Source: an uncultured Collinsella sp. (GTDB taxonomy: Bacteria > Actinomycetota > Coriobacteriia > Coriobacteriales > Coriobacteriaceae). From it: DNA of 6,409 nucleotides. Position numbers and translations under genes: made by a program. Positions 1 to 6,409 of this stretch are shown piece after piece (positions within the stretch are counted from its first letter, which is position 1; every line of letters begins with the position of its first letter). The notes beneath the pieces were generated by a model that worked only from the letters and a program-made list of their open reading frames with translations, was not told the origin of the DNA and did no database searches. The stretch lies in the NCBI GenBank assembly GCA_958346165.1, contig CATVQO010000081.1:1-6409 (forward strand), written 5' to 3'.

Positions 1-815
1 CCAAAGACGGGGTTCATAAACCCAAAGACCGAGACGCGGCTGACGGGGTTGACGGCAAGCAGGCGCGACCACAGCGAGTAGGCGACCGCGGAGATAAGCG
101 CCATGTAGATGATGAGCGCGATGGCGGGGGCAATCGCCGTGGGGGAGAGCGCGCCACCCATCATAAAGCCAATGGCGGTGAGGACCAGGCCGCCGACCAA
201 GAACTGCCACCCGGCAAGCAAGACGCCGTCGTGCTCGCGCGAGAAGATGCCGATCAGGCAGGTCGAAAGGGCGCCCGCGACGGTGGAGGCCAGGATGAAG
301 CCCTCGCCGTCGAGCGTAAAGCCAAAGGTGCCGTCCGCGCCCGAAAGGTTGACGAGCGCGACGCCGGCAAAGCCCAGTACGCAGCCGAGCACCTTGGCCA
401 CATCGAGCTTTTCGGTGCGAAACGCCAGGACGGCAAAGAGGATAGCCAAGAAGTTGGCGCTGGCCTCGATGATGGAGCTTGACATAGCGCTTGCACGGGA
501 GAGACCAAGGTAGAAAAAGAAGTACTGGCCGATGGTCTGGAAGAGCGACAAGATGCAGATGGGCTTGATATCACGCGCTTGCGGAACGAGCGGTCGGCGC
601 TGGGCCACGCTCATGCCAACAATGACCAGCATGCCGGCAAGGGTGAAGCGCAGACCCGCGAAGAGCAGCTGCGAGGCGCTGTCGTGCGCGGGAATGCCAA
701 AGAGGCCGTAGCCGATCTTGATGCAGGGGAAGGCAGAGCCCCAGAGCGCGCAGCAAACGAGACAGCCCAGGATGAGTCCGGGCAGGGTGGCGAGATACGG
801 CTTGCGGCTTTTCAT
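1..815 (-). CDS. EamA/DMT-family transporter, C-terminus cut off by the window edge
   Basis: This is an integral membrane protein of the drug/metabolite transporter superfamily (EamA type), whose members move small solutes such as amino acids or metabolites across the cytoplasmic membrane. The start is the ATG at 813-815, preceded by AAAGGA four bases upstream. The frame stays open for 271 codons to the left edge. It is strongly hydrophobic, with about nine membrane segments visible. The first EamA repeat covers roughly residues 12-155 and includes LWGSAFP (24-30), FAGLRFTLAG (52-61) and a YLGLSRASA (102-110) stretch followed by a typical repeat-ending helix pair. The second repeat begins near residue 168 and reaches the characteristic SLWSRLLAVNPVSRVS (247-262) and NPVF at the cut. 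Complete family members have about 300 residues, so roughly 25-40 are missing. Family membership is clear from the motifs; the substrate cannot be told. It lies downstream of the purine gene on the same strand, behind a terminator, so it may have its own promoter. Confidence 0.9.
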   Translation of the reverse strand, partial: MKSRKPYLATLPGLILGCLVCCALWGSAFPCIKIGYGLFGIPAHDSASQLLFAGLRFTLAGMLVIVGMSVAQRRPLVPQARDIKPICILSLFQTIGQYFFFYLGLSRASAMSSSIIEASANFLAILFAVLAFRTEKLDVAKVLGCVLGFAGVALVNLSGADGTFGFTLDGEGFILASTVAGALSTCLIGIFSREHDGVLLAGWQFLVGGLVLTAIGFMMGGALSPTAIAPAIALIIYMALISAVAYSLWSRLLAVNPVSRVSVFGFMNPVF

Positions 816-819
816 GATG

Positions 820-825
820 TCCTTT
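820..825 (-). promoter_or_regulatory. Ribosome binding site of the EamA transporter
   Basis: The minus strand reads AAAGGA here, four bases before the ATG at 815. This supports that start; there is no competing in-frame ATG with a better site nearby. Confidence 0.7.
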
Positions 826-840
826 CTACATGCGCGAAGC

Positions 841-877
841 AAAAAAGAACCCGCCACCGGATGCGTCGGTGGCGGGT
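841..877 (-). terminator. Intrinsic terminator after purL
   Basis: An 11-bp perfect stem pairs 867-877 with 849-859 (arm CGGTGGCGGGT and its complement) around a 7-base loop at 860-866. Read on the minus strand it is followed directly by TCTTTTTT (848-841). The T-run is on the minus-strand side only, so the terminator acts on transcripts leaving purL, whose stop is 37 bp upstream. It ends 25 bp before the EamA start codon, so it could also lie inside the leader of that gene. Confidence 0.88.
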
Positions 878-893
878 GTTGTTACCCGAGGGG

Positions 894-899
894 ATTGTA
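894..899 (-). promoter_or_regulatory. Possible -10 element for the EamA transporter
   Basis: The minus strand reads TACAAT, a 5/6 match to the sigma-70 -10 consensus, between the purL stop and the terminator. The best -35 candidate at 18-bp spacing, TTCGCT, is poor (3/6). If real, transcription would start just ahead of the hairpin and place it in the transporter's 5' leader. This is a weak call from a short motif. Confidence 0.25.
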
Positions 900-914
900 C
901 CCGATGGGAACGTA

Positions 915-3900
915 TTAAGCGAAGTAGGCTACGCCGCTCTCAAAGATCGGCATGAACTTGTCGCCGGGGACATGCTCGGGCACGTTGCGGTACAGGTTGT
1001 CGCCGCGACGCTCGGCATGGCCCATCTTGCCTAGGACGCGGCCGTCGGGGCTCGTGATGCCCTCAATGGCGAGTGCGGAGCCGTTGGGGTTGACGGAAAG
1101 ATCCATGCTGGGCTTGCCGTCCTCGCCCACGTACTGCGTGGCGACCTGGCCGTTGGCGATCAGCTGGGCGAGTACTTCGTCATTGGCGACAAAGCGGCCC
1201 TCGCCGTGGCTGATGGCGACGGTGTAGGGGTCGTCCAGGCTGCACTGCGACAGCCATGGGGACAGGTTGGACGAGATGCGGGTGCGCACCAGGCGGCTCT
1301 GATGGCGACCGATGGTGTTGAACGTCAGCGTGGGCGCATCGGGCGTGGCGTCGACGATGTCACCGTAGGGCACCAGGCCGAGCTTGACCAGAGCCTGGAA
1401 GCCGTTGCAGATGCCCAGCATCAGGCCGTCGCGGGCCTTGAGCAGGTCGCGGACTGCCTCGGTGACCTCGGGAGCGCGGAAGAACGCCGTGATGAACTTG
1501 GCGGAGCCGTCGGGCTCGTCGCCGCCCGAGAAGCCGCCGGGGATCATGACGATCTGGCTTGCACGGATGCGGCGGGCAAGCTCGTGGGTGCTCTCGGCGA
1601 CGGCCTCGGGCGTGAGGTTGTTGATCACGAAGGTGTCGGCCTCGGCACCGGCGGCACGGAAGGCGCGGGCGCTGTCGTACTCGCAGTTGTTGCCGGGGAA
1701 CACGGGGATGATCACGCGCGGGCGGGCGATCTTGGCGCCGCCGTACACGTGGATATCCTTGGCGCGGAAGTCGATGGTCTCGACCTCGGGGGTCTCGCCG
1801 GCGCTGCGGTAGGCGAAGACGCCCTCGATGCCGCTCTCCCAGGCCTCCTGGAGCTCGGCGAGCTCGATGACCTCGGAGCCGGTGTCGATGACATAGCCCT
1901 CGACGGTGGTACCCAGGGGCTCGACGACAACGCCGTCGGCGACCTCGGGCAGCTCGGCGTCCTCGGCGAGCTCGACGATAAAGCTGCCGTAGAGCGGGGT
2001 GAAGAGGCTCTCCACGTCCACATCCTCGGCAAGCTCGATGCCGATCTGGTTGCCGACGCACATCTTAAAGAGGCTCTCGGCGCCACAGCCGTAGCCGGGC
2101 GTGGAGACGGCCAGGGCGTCGCCGGTAGCAGTGAGCGCCTCGACGGCGTCAAACGCGGCGAGCAGCTGCTGGGCGTCGGGGCGGTAGTCCTCGCCGTAGG
2201 TGGCGGGGGCGATGCGGACGACGCGGTGCGTCAGGCCCTTGAACTCAGGGGAGACGGCGCGCGCCGCGCGGCCCACGGCAACAGCGAAGCTGATCAGAGT
2301 CGGCGGAACGTTGAGCTCGCCGGCCTCGTCCTCAAACGAGCCGCTCATGGAGTCCTTGCCGCCGATGGCGCCGGCACCCAGGTCGACTTGGGCCATGAGG
2401 GCGCCCAGGACGGCTGCTGTGGGCTTGCCCCAGCGCTCGGCCTCGGTGCGCAGACGCTCGAAGTACTCCTGGAAGGAGAGATAGGCGCGTTTGTGCTCAA
2501 AGCCGGCAGCCACAAGTTTGGCGATGGACTCGACCACGGACAGATAGGCGCCCGCAAACTGGTCGGCCTCCATCAGATAGGGGTTGAAGCCCCATGCCAT
2601 GGCGCTTGCCGTGGTGGTCTCGCCGTCCACGGGGAACTTGGCGACCATGGCCGAGCTCGGGGTGAGCTGCGTCTTGCCGCCAAAAGGCATAAGCACGGTT
2701 GCGGCACCGATGGTGGAGTCGAAGCGCTCGGAAAGGCCCTTGTTGGAGGCAACGTTGAGGTCGGTGACAAGCGAGGTCATGCGCTCGGCAAGCGTGGTGC
2801 CGGCCCAGCTGGGCTGCCACACGCTGCGGGCGCACACGTGGGCGACCTGGTGCTTGGGCGCGCCGTTGGAGTTGAGGAACTCGCGGGATAGGTCGACGAT
2901 GGCGACACCGTTCCAGGCCATGCGCATGCGCGGCTCGGCGGTAACCTCGGCGATAACGGTCGCCTCCAGGTTTTCCTCGGCGGCGTAGCCCATGAACTCC
3001 TCGACGTCACCGTCGGCGACGGCGCAGGCCATGCGCTCCTGGGACTCGGAAATGGCGAGCTCGGTGCCGTCCAGGCCGTCGTACTTCTTGGTCACGGTGT
3101 CCAGGTCGACATACAGGCCGTCGGCAAGCTCGCCCACGGCGACCGAGACGCCGCCGGCGCCAAAGTCGTTGCAACGCTTGATCAGGCGGCAGGCGTCGCC
3201 GCGGCGGAAGAGGCGCTGCAGCTTGCGCTCGACCGGGGCGTTGCCCTTCTGGACCTCGGCACCCGAGGTCTCGATGGACTCGGTGTTCTGGGTCTTGGAG
3301 GAGCCGGTGGCACCGCCGATGCCGTCACGGCCGGTGCGGCCGCCCAGCAGGATGATCTTGTCGGTGGGGGCGGGGCACTCGCGGCGCACGTGGTTTGCCG
3401 GGGTAGCGCCCACGACGGCGCCGACCTCCATGCGCTTGGCCACGTAGCCGGGGTGATAGAGCTCGTTGACCTGGCCGGTGGCAAGGCCGATCTGGTTGCC
3501 GTAGCTGGAGTAGCCGGCGGCAGCGGTGGTTACGAGCTTGCGCTGCGGCAGCTTGCCCTCGAGCGTCTCGGACACGGGGACGGTGGGGTCGCCGGCGCCG
3601 GTGACACGCATGGCCTGGTACACGTAGCTGCGGCCCGAGAGCGGGTCGCGGATGGCGCCGCCCACGCAGGTGGCGGCACCGCCGAAGGGCTCGATCTCGG
3701 TCGGGTGGTTGTGGGTCTCGTTCTTAAACAGGAACAGCCAGTCCTGGTCCTCGCCGTCGACATCGACCTTCACCTTGACGGTGCAGGCGTTGATTTCCTC
3801 GGACTCATCGACATCGGTCATGACGCCGGTCTTCTTAAGGTACTTAGCGCCGATGGTGCCCATGTCCATGAGGCAGACGGGCTTGGCGTCGCGGCCGAGT

Positions 3901-4661
3901 TCGTGGCGCATCTCCATGTAGCGGTCGAAGGCCTGCTGCACCACGGCGTCGTCGATCGTCACGTCGTCCAGGACGGTGCCGAAGGTGGTATGGCGGCAGT
4001 GATCGGACCAATAGGTGTCGATCACGCGGATTTCGGTGATGGTGGGGTCGCGATCCTCATCGCGGAAGTACTGCTGGCAGAAGGCGATGTCTGCCTCGTC
4101 CATGGCAAGGCCGCGATCGGCGATAAAGGCGGCAAGGCCGGCCTCATCGAGCTCGCGGAAGCCGTCGAGCACCTCGACGGGCTGGGGCTCGGGGGTCTCC
4201 ATGTACAGAGTCTCGGGCAAGTCGAGCGAGGCGATGCGCGCCTCGACGGGGTTCACCACGTAGTGCTTGATGGCCTCGATGGCGGCTTCGTCCAGAGCGC
4301 CCGAGATCATATAGACCTTGGCGGAGCGCACGGCGGGGCGCTCGCCCTGGCTGATGAGCTGCACGCACTCGCTGGCGGAGTCGGCGCGCTGGTCAAACTG
4401 GCCAGGAAGGAATTCGACGGCAAAGACGGCGCCATCGCTTGCGGGGAGCTCGTCGTAGGTCACATCGACCTGGGGCTCGCTAAAGACGGTCGGCACGCAG
4501 GAGCGGAAAAGCTCCTCGTCGATGCCCTCGACGTCGTAGCGGTTGATGATCCTCAGGGCCTCGATGCCCTTGATGCCGAGAATTTCGGTCAGCTCGCCCT
4601 TGAGCTGCTGAGCCTCGACGTCGAACCCGGGTTTCTTCTCCACGTAGATACGAGAGACCAT
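915..4661 (-). CDS. purL: Phosphoribosylformylglycinamidine synthase, single-chain (PurS-like/PurL/PurQ fusion)
   Basis: This cytosolic enzyme catalyses the fourth step of de novo purine synthesis: FGAR + glutamine + ATP gives FGAM + glutamate + ADP + phosphate. The product is 1248 residues, as expected for the roughly 1240-residue class of single-chain FGAM synthases (TIGR01857 type). A PurS-like N-terminus (about 1-80) opens with VSRIYVEKKPGFD. The linker and first synthase half carry SDHCRHTTF (219-227), the ATP-site NETHNHP (314-320), GGRTGRDGIGGATGSS (440-455) and DFGAGG (499-504). The second half carries GGKDSMSG (767-774). The C-terminal class I glutaminase (about 980-1240) has PGNNCEYD (989-996), nucleophile Cys1085 in GICNGFQ, SHGEGRF (1151-1157), NPNGS (1191-1195) and His1215/Glu1217 in GHAER. 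All key residues are present, so it should be active without separate PurS or PurQ. The frame is open upstream to 4769. I chose the ATG at 4661 because homology begins there and AGGA/AGGAAGG motifs precede it. It is divergent from the antiporter gene and ends at a terminator. Confidence 0.97.
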   Translation of the reverse strand: MVSRIYVEKKPGFDVEAQQLKGELTEILGIKGIEALRIINRYDVEGIDEELFRSCVPTVFSEPQVDVTYDELPASDGAVFAVEFLPGQFDQRADSASECVQLISQGERPAVRSAKVYMISGALDEAAIEAIKHYVVNPVEARIASLDLPETLYMETPEPQPVEVLDGFRELDEAGLAAFIADRGLAMDEADIAFCQQYFRDEDRDPTITEIRVIDTYWSDHCRHTTFGTVLDDVTIDDAVVQQAFDRYMEMRHELGRDAKPVCLMDMGTIGAKYLKKTGVMTDVDESEEINACTVKVKVDVDGEDQDWLFLFKNETHNHPTEIEPFGGAATCVGGAIRDPLSGRSYVYQAMRVTGAGDPTVPVSETLEGKLPQRKLVTTAAAGYSSYGNQIGLATGQVNELYHPGYVAKRMEVGAVVGATPANHVRRECPAPTDKIILLGGRTGRDGIGGATGSSKTQNTESIETSGAEVQKGNAPVERKLQRLFRRGDACRLIKRCNDFGAGGVSVAVGELADGLYVDLDTVTKKYDGLDGTELAISESQERMACAVADGDVEEFMGYAAEENLEATVIAEVTAEPRMRMAWNGVAIVDLSREFLNSNGAPKHQVAHVCARSVWQPSWAGTTLAERMTSLVTDLNVASNKGLSERFDSTIGAATVLMPFGGKTQLTPSSAMVAKFPVDGETTTASAMAWGFNPYLMEADQFAGAYLSVVESIAKLVAAGFEHKRAYLSFQEYFERLRTEAERWGKPTAAVLGALMAQVDLGAGAIGGKDSMSGSFEDEAGELNVPPTLISFAVAVGRAARAVSPEFKGLTHRVVRIAPATYGEDYRPDAQQLLAAFDAVEALTATGDALAVSTPGYGCGAESLFKMCVGNQIGIELAEDVDVESLFTPLYGSFIVELAEDAELPEVADGVVVEPLGTTVEGYVIDTGSEVIELAELQEAWESGIEGVFAYRSAGETPEVETIDFRAKDIHVYGGAKIARPRVIIPVFPGNNCEYDSARAFRAAGAEADTFVINNLTPEAVAESTHELARRIRASQIVMIPGGFSGGDEPDGSAKFITAFFRAPEVTEAVRDLLKARDGLMLGICNGFQALVKLGLVPYGDIVDATPDAPTLTFNTIGRHQSRLVRTRISSNLSPWLSQCSLDDPYTVAISHGEGRFVANDEVLAQLIANGQVATQYVGEDGKPSMDLSVNPNGSALAIEGITSPDGRVLGKMGHAERRGDNLYRNVPEHVPGDKFMPIFESGVAYFA

Positions 4662-4664
4662 TGG

Positions 4665-4677
4665 TTCCTGCCTTCCT
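4665..4677 (-). promoter_or_regulatory. Ribosome binding region of purL
   Basis: The minus strand reads AGGAAGGCAGGAA, giving two purine-rich candidates. AGGAAGG ends 9 bases before the ATG at 4661, and AGGAA ends 3 bases before it. This decides against the upstream in-frame starts (GTG at 4769, ATG at 4754), which would add 36 or 31 residues without homology and lie at or before the likely transcription start. Confidence 0.65.
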
Positions 4678-4687
4678 GATCGGTTGG

Positions 4688-4705
4688 GCGTACGGTACGG
4701 TATGC
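4688..4705 (-). repeat. 18-bp imperfect palindrome in the purL leader
   Basis: The plus strand reads GCGTACGGTACGGTATGC. Compared with its own reverse complement, 14 of 18 positions agree, with mismatches only at positions 3/16 and 7/12. It also contains the tandem TACGG-TACGG. It lies 26 bp upstream of the purL start codon, inside the predicted transcript leader. It could be a repressor operator or a small RNA hairpin, or it could be chance. A second imperfect hairpin (stem 4721-4726 with 4731-4736, one mismatch) sits just upstream in the same leader. Neither is followed by a T-run, so no attenuator is evident. Confidence 0.4.
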
Positions 4706-4754
4706 GGCAGCGGTCGGTTTGCGGGGTCTGCCCTGCGGTCGCCTTGAGCCACAT

Positions 4755-4764
4755 GTTTGTAAAC
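4755..4764. promoter_or_regulatory. Short inverted repeat at the presumed purL transcription start
   Basis: The sequence GTTT-GT-AAAC is a perfect 4-bp dyad with a 2-bp centre. It is an AT-rich island in GC-rich DNA. It falls at about +1 to +10 relative to the proposed purL -10 element, a common place for a repressor operator. The dyad is short and matches no regulator site I can name with confidence. Confidence 0.25.
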
Positions 4765-4770
4765 CTCACT

Positions 4771-4776
4771 ATGATA
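4771..4776 (-). promoter_or_regulatory. Candidate purL -10 element
   Basis: The minus strand reads TATCAT, a 5/6 match to the sigma-70 -10 consensus. It predicts a start near 4764 and a leader of about 100 nt before the purL ATG. No good -35 hexamer is seen at 16-18 bp spacing. The same bases read on the plus strand contain TATGAT (4770-4775), also 5/6, so the strand assignment is not certain. Confidence 0.4.
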
Positions 4777-4809
4777 CGACAGCTCGTGGCGCGTTGAGGA
4801 CGGCGAGGG

Positions 4810-4818
4810 TGCTACAGT
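4810..4818 (+). promoter_or_regulatory. Candidate extended -10 element for the antiporter gene
   Basis: The plus strand reads TGC-TACAGT, an extended -10 form (TGn followed by a 4/6 hexamer). It would start transcription near 4825 and give a leader of about 20 nt. TATGAT at 4770-4775 is an alternative -10, but it has no -35 at proper spacing (TTGAGC at 4744 is 20 bp away). Confidence 0.3.
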
Positions 4819-4831
4819 GAAGCGCAAACAA

Positions 4832-4839
4832 GAGAAAGG
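4832..4839 (+). promoter_or_regulatory. Ribosome binding site of the antiporter gene
   Basis: GAGAAAGG ends six bases before the ATG at 4846. This is normal spacing and supports the chosen start. Confidence 0.75.
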
Positions 4840-4845
4840 CATCAC

Positions 4846-6408
4846 ATGGCATTCGTTTCACTCGCCATCATCGCGCTCGTGGCCTTTGCAAGCCCCTTCA
4901 TCGCCTCGGCGATTCCCGGAAAGCCCGTTCCCGAGACGGTCTTTTTGCTCGTGTTCGGTGCGGTGCTGGGACCCCATATGCTCGGCGTCATCCATGTAGA
5001 TGCCGAGGTCTCGCTGGTGTCCGAGCTGGGTCTGGCCTTTTTGTTCCTGCTTGCCGGCTTTGAGATCGACCCTAAGAACATTACGGGTGTGGAGGGGCGC
5101 TACGGCTTGGCGACGTGGGCCGTCACGTTTGGCATCGCCTGGCTTGCCGTGCGCTTTACGCCGTGGTTCTCGGTCAGCCATTTCGACGGTATCGCCGTGA
5201 CGCTCGCCCTTACTTCCACGGCGCTCGGCACGCTTGTGCCCATCATGCGCGAGCGCTCGCTCACCGGCACGCGCGTTGGCGACTCGATTCTCGCGTATGG
5301 CACTTGGGGCGAGCTCGGTCCCGTGCTCGCCATGTCGGTGCTGCTGTCTGCCCGCACCGGCATCCAGACGCTCGTGATTCTTGGCCTGTTTGCTGTGGTC
5401 TGCGTGCTGCTGGCCGTGGTCCCAAGTCGTTCCAGGCGCGTCGGCAGCCGCTTCTTTTCGTTTGTCGAGGAACGCGCCGATACCACGTCGCAGACCTTCG
5501 TGCGTCTGACGGTGTTCATCCTGGTCACGCTCGTGGCGTTCTCGGCCATCTTTGACCTCGACATCGTGTTGGGTTCTTTTGCCGCCGGCTTTGTCCTGCG
5601 CTATATCATCCCCGAGGGCAACCATACGCTCGAGACCAAGCTCGACGGCCTGGCCTACGGCTTTTTGATTCCGGTGTTCTTTACCGTATCGGGCGCAAAG
5701 ATCGACCTGACGGCCGTGGCGTCGCGCCCGGGCTTGCTCGCGGGCTTTATCGTGGCGTTGCTGATTATTCGTGCCGTGCCCATCCTTATTTCTATGAGCA
5801 TTTGTCCTGCGACGCGCGATGTGTCGGCGTATGGTCGCATTACCGTGGCCCTGTACTGCACCACGGCGCTTCCGATCATCGTTGCCGTGACGAGCGTTGC
5901 CGTCAACGCGGGCGCGCTGTCGCAAGATATTGCGTCGGTCATGGTTGCCGCCGGTGCCATCACGGTGTTCTTGATGCCGCTGCTCGCGCAGCTCTTCTAC
6001 CGCGTGGTCGACGCCGCACCGGTCGCTGCCGTGGCAGAGGTTGCCGAGCATCCATCCGATGCGCTCGACATCTTGCGCGCCCATCACGATTTGGCGAGCC
6101 TGCTCGCACGCGAGCACGAGCTGCTGACCTCGCATGGACATGGGCGTTCGCTCGACGGCATACCTACCCTTGATTCCATTGCCGACCGCCTCTCGACCGA
6201 GGCGGCAAGCGGGCACATCGATGCCCGTATCGTGGACGCCGCTCATTTGCTGGCCGAGAAGACCTATGGCGACGAGATCGACCCGTCCAAGCTGACTCCG
6301 CGTGAGCGCCGCCGCCTGGAGCGCGCCAAGCTCGCCGTGCACGAATACCGCCGCCGCATGCTGGAGCTCTACGCGCGCGATGAAGCCCAGGACGACGACG
6401 GTAAGTAG
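4846..6408 (+). CDS. CPA2-family cation:proton antiporter (Kef/NapA-like membrane domain)
   Basis: This 520-residue membrane protein should exchange Na+ or K+ for protons across the cytoplasmic membrane, serving pH or ion homeostasis. Residues 1-388 form about 13 hydrophobic segments of the sodium/hydrogen exchanger fold. Recognisable motifs are FLLAGFEID (67-75), LALTSTALGTL (120-130), the presumed ion-site helix TWGELGPV (153-160), GSFAAGFVLR (243-252), PVFFTVSGAKID (276-287), Arg309 in RAVP, and CTTALPIIVAVT (338-349). Glu156 takes the place of the acidic residue found as QD, ND or DD in KefC- and NapA-like proteins. Residues 389-520 are a hydrophilic, charged, probably helical cytoplasmic tail. 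It has no nucleotide-binding glycine motif of a TrkA-N domain, so it does not look like a full Kef channel. GAGAAAGG six bases upstream supports the ATG. The gene is divergent from purL, and no terminator is visible because the window ends one base after the stop. The exact cation is not determined. Confidence 0.92.
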   Translation: MAFVSLAIIALVAFASPFIASAIPGKPVPETVFLLVFGAVLGPHMLGVIHVDAEVSLVSELGLAFLFLLAGFEIDPKNITGVEGRYGLATWAVTFGIAWLAVRFTPWFSVSHFDGIAVTLALTSTALGTLVPIMRERSLTGTRVGDSILAYGTWGELGPVLAMSVLLSARTGIQTLVILGLFAVVCVLLAVVPSRSRRVGSRFFSFVEERADTTSQTFVRLTVFILVTLVAFSAIFDLDIVLGSFAAGFVLRYIIPEGNHTLETKLDGLAYGFLIPVFFTVSGAKIDLTAVASRPGLLAGFIVALLIIRAVPILISMSICPATRDVSAYGRITVALYCTTALPIIVAVTSVAVNAGALSQDIASVMVAAGAITVFLMPLLAQLFYRVVDAAPVAAVAEVAEHPSDALDILRAHHDLASLLAREHELLTSHGHGRSLDGIPTLDSIADRLSTEAASGHIDARIVDAAHLLAEKTYGDEIDPSKLTPRERRRLERAKLAVHEYRRRMLELYARDEAQDDDGK

Positions 6409-6409
6409 T

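Noticed and set aside
109..513. A 134-codon plus-strand open frame opposite the EamA gene
   Set aside because: The opposite strand encodes a clear membrane transporter with family motifs and a ribosome binding site. The plus-strand product is Pro/Ser/Ala/Arg-rich with no recognisable pattern.
1206..2891. A 561-codon open frame on the plus strand inside purL
   Set aside because: It is codon-aligned antisense to purL. Such frames stay open wherever the sense gene lacks TTA, CTA and TCA codons, which are rare in GC-rich genes. Its translation is Gly/Ala/Asp/Val low-complexity with no family pattern.
3390..4679. A 429-codon open frame on the plus strand inside the N-terminal half of purL
   Set aside because: It has the same codon-aligned antisense phase and the same explanation. 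The translation is repetitive in Gly, Asp, Leu, Val and His and resembles no known protein.
4662..4764. Purine (or other) riboswitch in the purL leader
   Set aside because: The leader is about 100 nt and GC-rich. It shows neither the conserved purine-riboswitch junction and loop sequences nor a following terminator with a T-run. Only small imperfect hairpins are visible.
4858..6342. A 494-codon open frame on the minus strand inside the antiporter gene
   Set aside because: It is codon-aligned antisense to the antiporter and stops exactly at the first TCA serine codon of the sense gene (4858-4860). Its product would be an implausible Arg/His/Gln/Gly-rich polymer.
1..6409. Undescribed defence, mobile or toxin-antitoxin system
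   Set aside because: Nearly all of the window is accounted for by three recognisable housekeeping or transport genes. I saw no CRISPR-like repeats, insertion-sequence ends, integrase or transposase motifs, tRNA or rRNA, and no additional small gene in the two short intergenic gaps.

Overview
This GC-rich window (about 60% GC or slightly more, judged by eye) holds three protein genes and a small amount of intergenic DNA. G/C-ending codons dominate all three genes. The formylglycinamidine synthase is the single-chain kind common in Clostridia, Bifidobacterium, streptococci and Coriobacteriia. With the base composition this suggests a high-GC gut actinobacterium, possibly a Collinsella-like coriobacterium. 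That assignment is inference; nothing in the window identifies the species.

Layout, left to right. (1) Minus strand, 1-815: a drug/metabolite-transporter (EamA/DMT) family membrane protein whose C-terminus lies beyond the left edge. (2) 816-914: a 99-bp gap with a strong intrinsic terminator (841-877) oriented for minus-strand transcription. It ends the upstream purine gene only 25 bp before the transporter start. (3) Minus strand, 915-4661: a complete 1248-residue phosphoribosylformylglycinamidine synthase (purL type), with PurS-like, PurL and PurQ glutaminase parts in one chain. (4) 4662-4845: a 184-bp divergent intergenic region with candidate promoters for both flanking genes, a near-palindrome in the purL leader and a short inverted repeat at the presumed purL transcription start. 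(5) Plus strand, 4846-6408: a complete 520-residue CPA2-family cation:proton antiporter with an uncharacterised 130-residue cytoplasmic tail. Its stop codon lies one base before the window ends.

The purine synthase and antiporter are divergently transcribed and may share only their control region. The transporter follows the purine gene on the same strand but is separated from it by the terminator. It could export or import a purine-related or unrelated solute; the sequence does not say which. I see housekeeping metabolism and transport, with no RNA genes, mobile elements, CRISPR arrays or defence genes. I found no convincing undescribed system. The points most worth a second look are the hairpin directly ahead of the transporter gene, the divergent control region, and the antiporter's carboxylate motif and tail.
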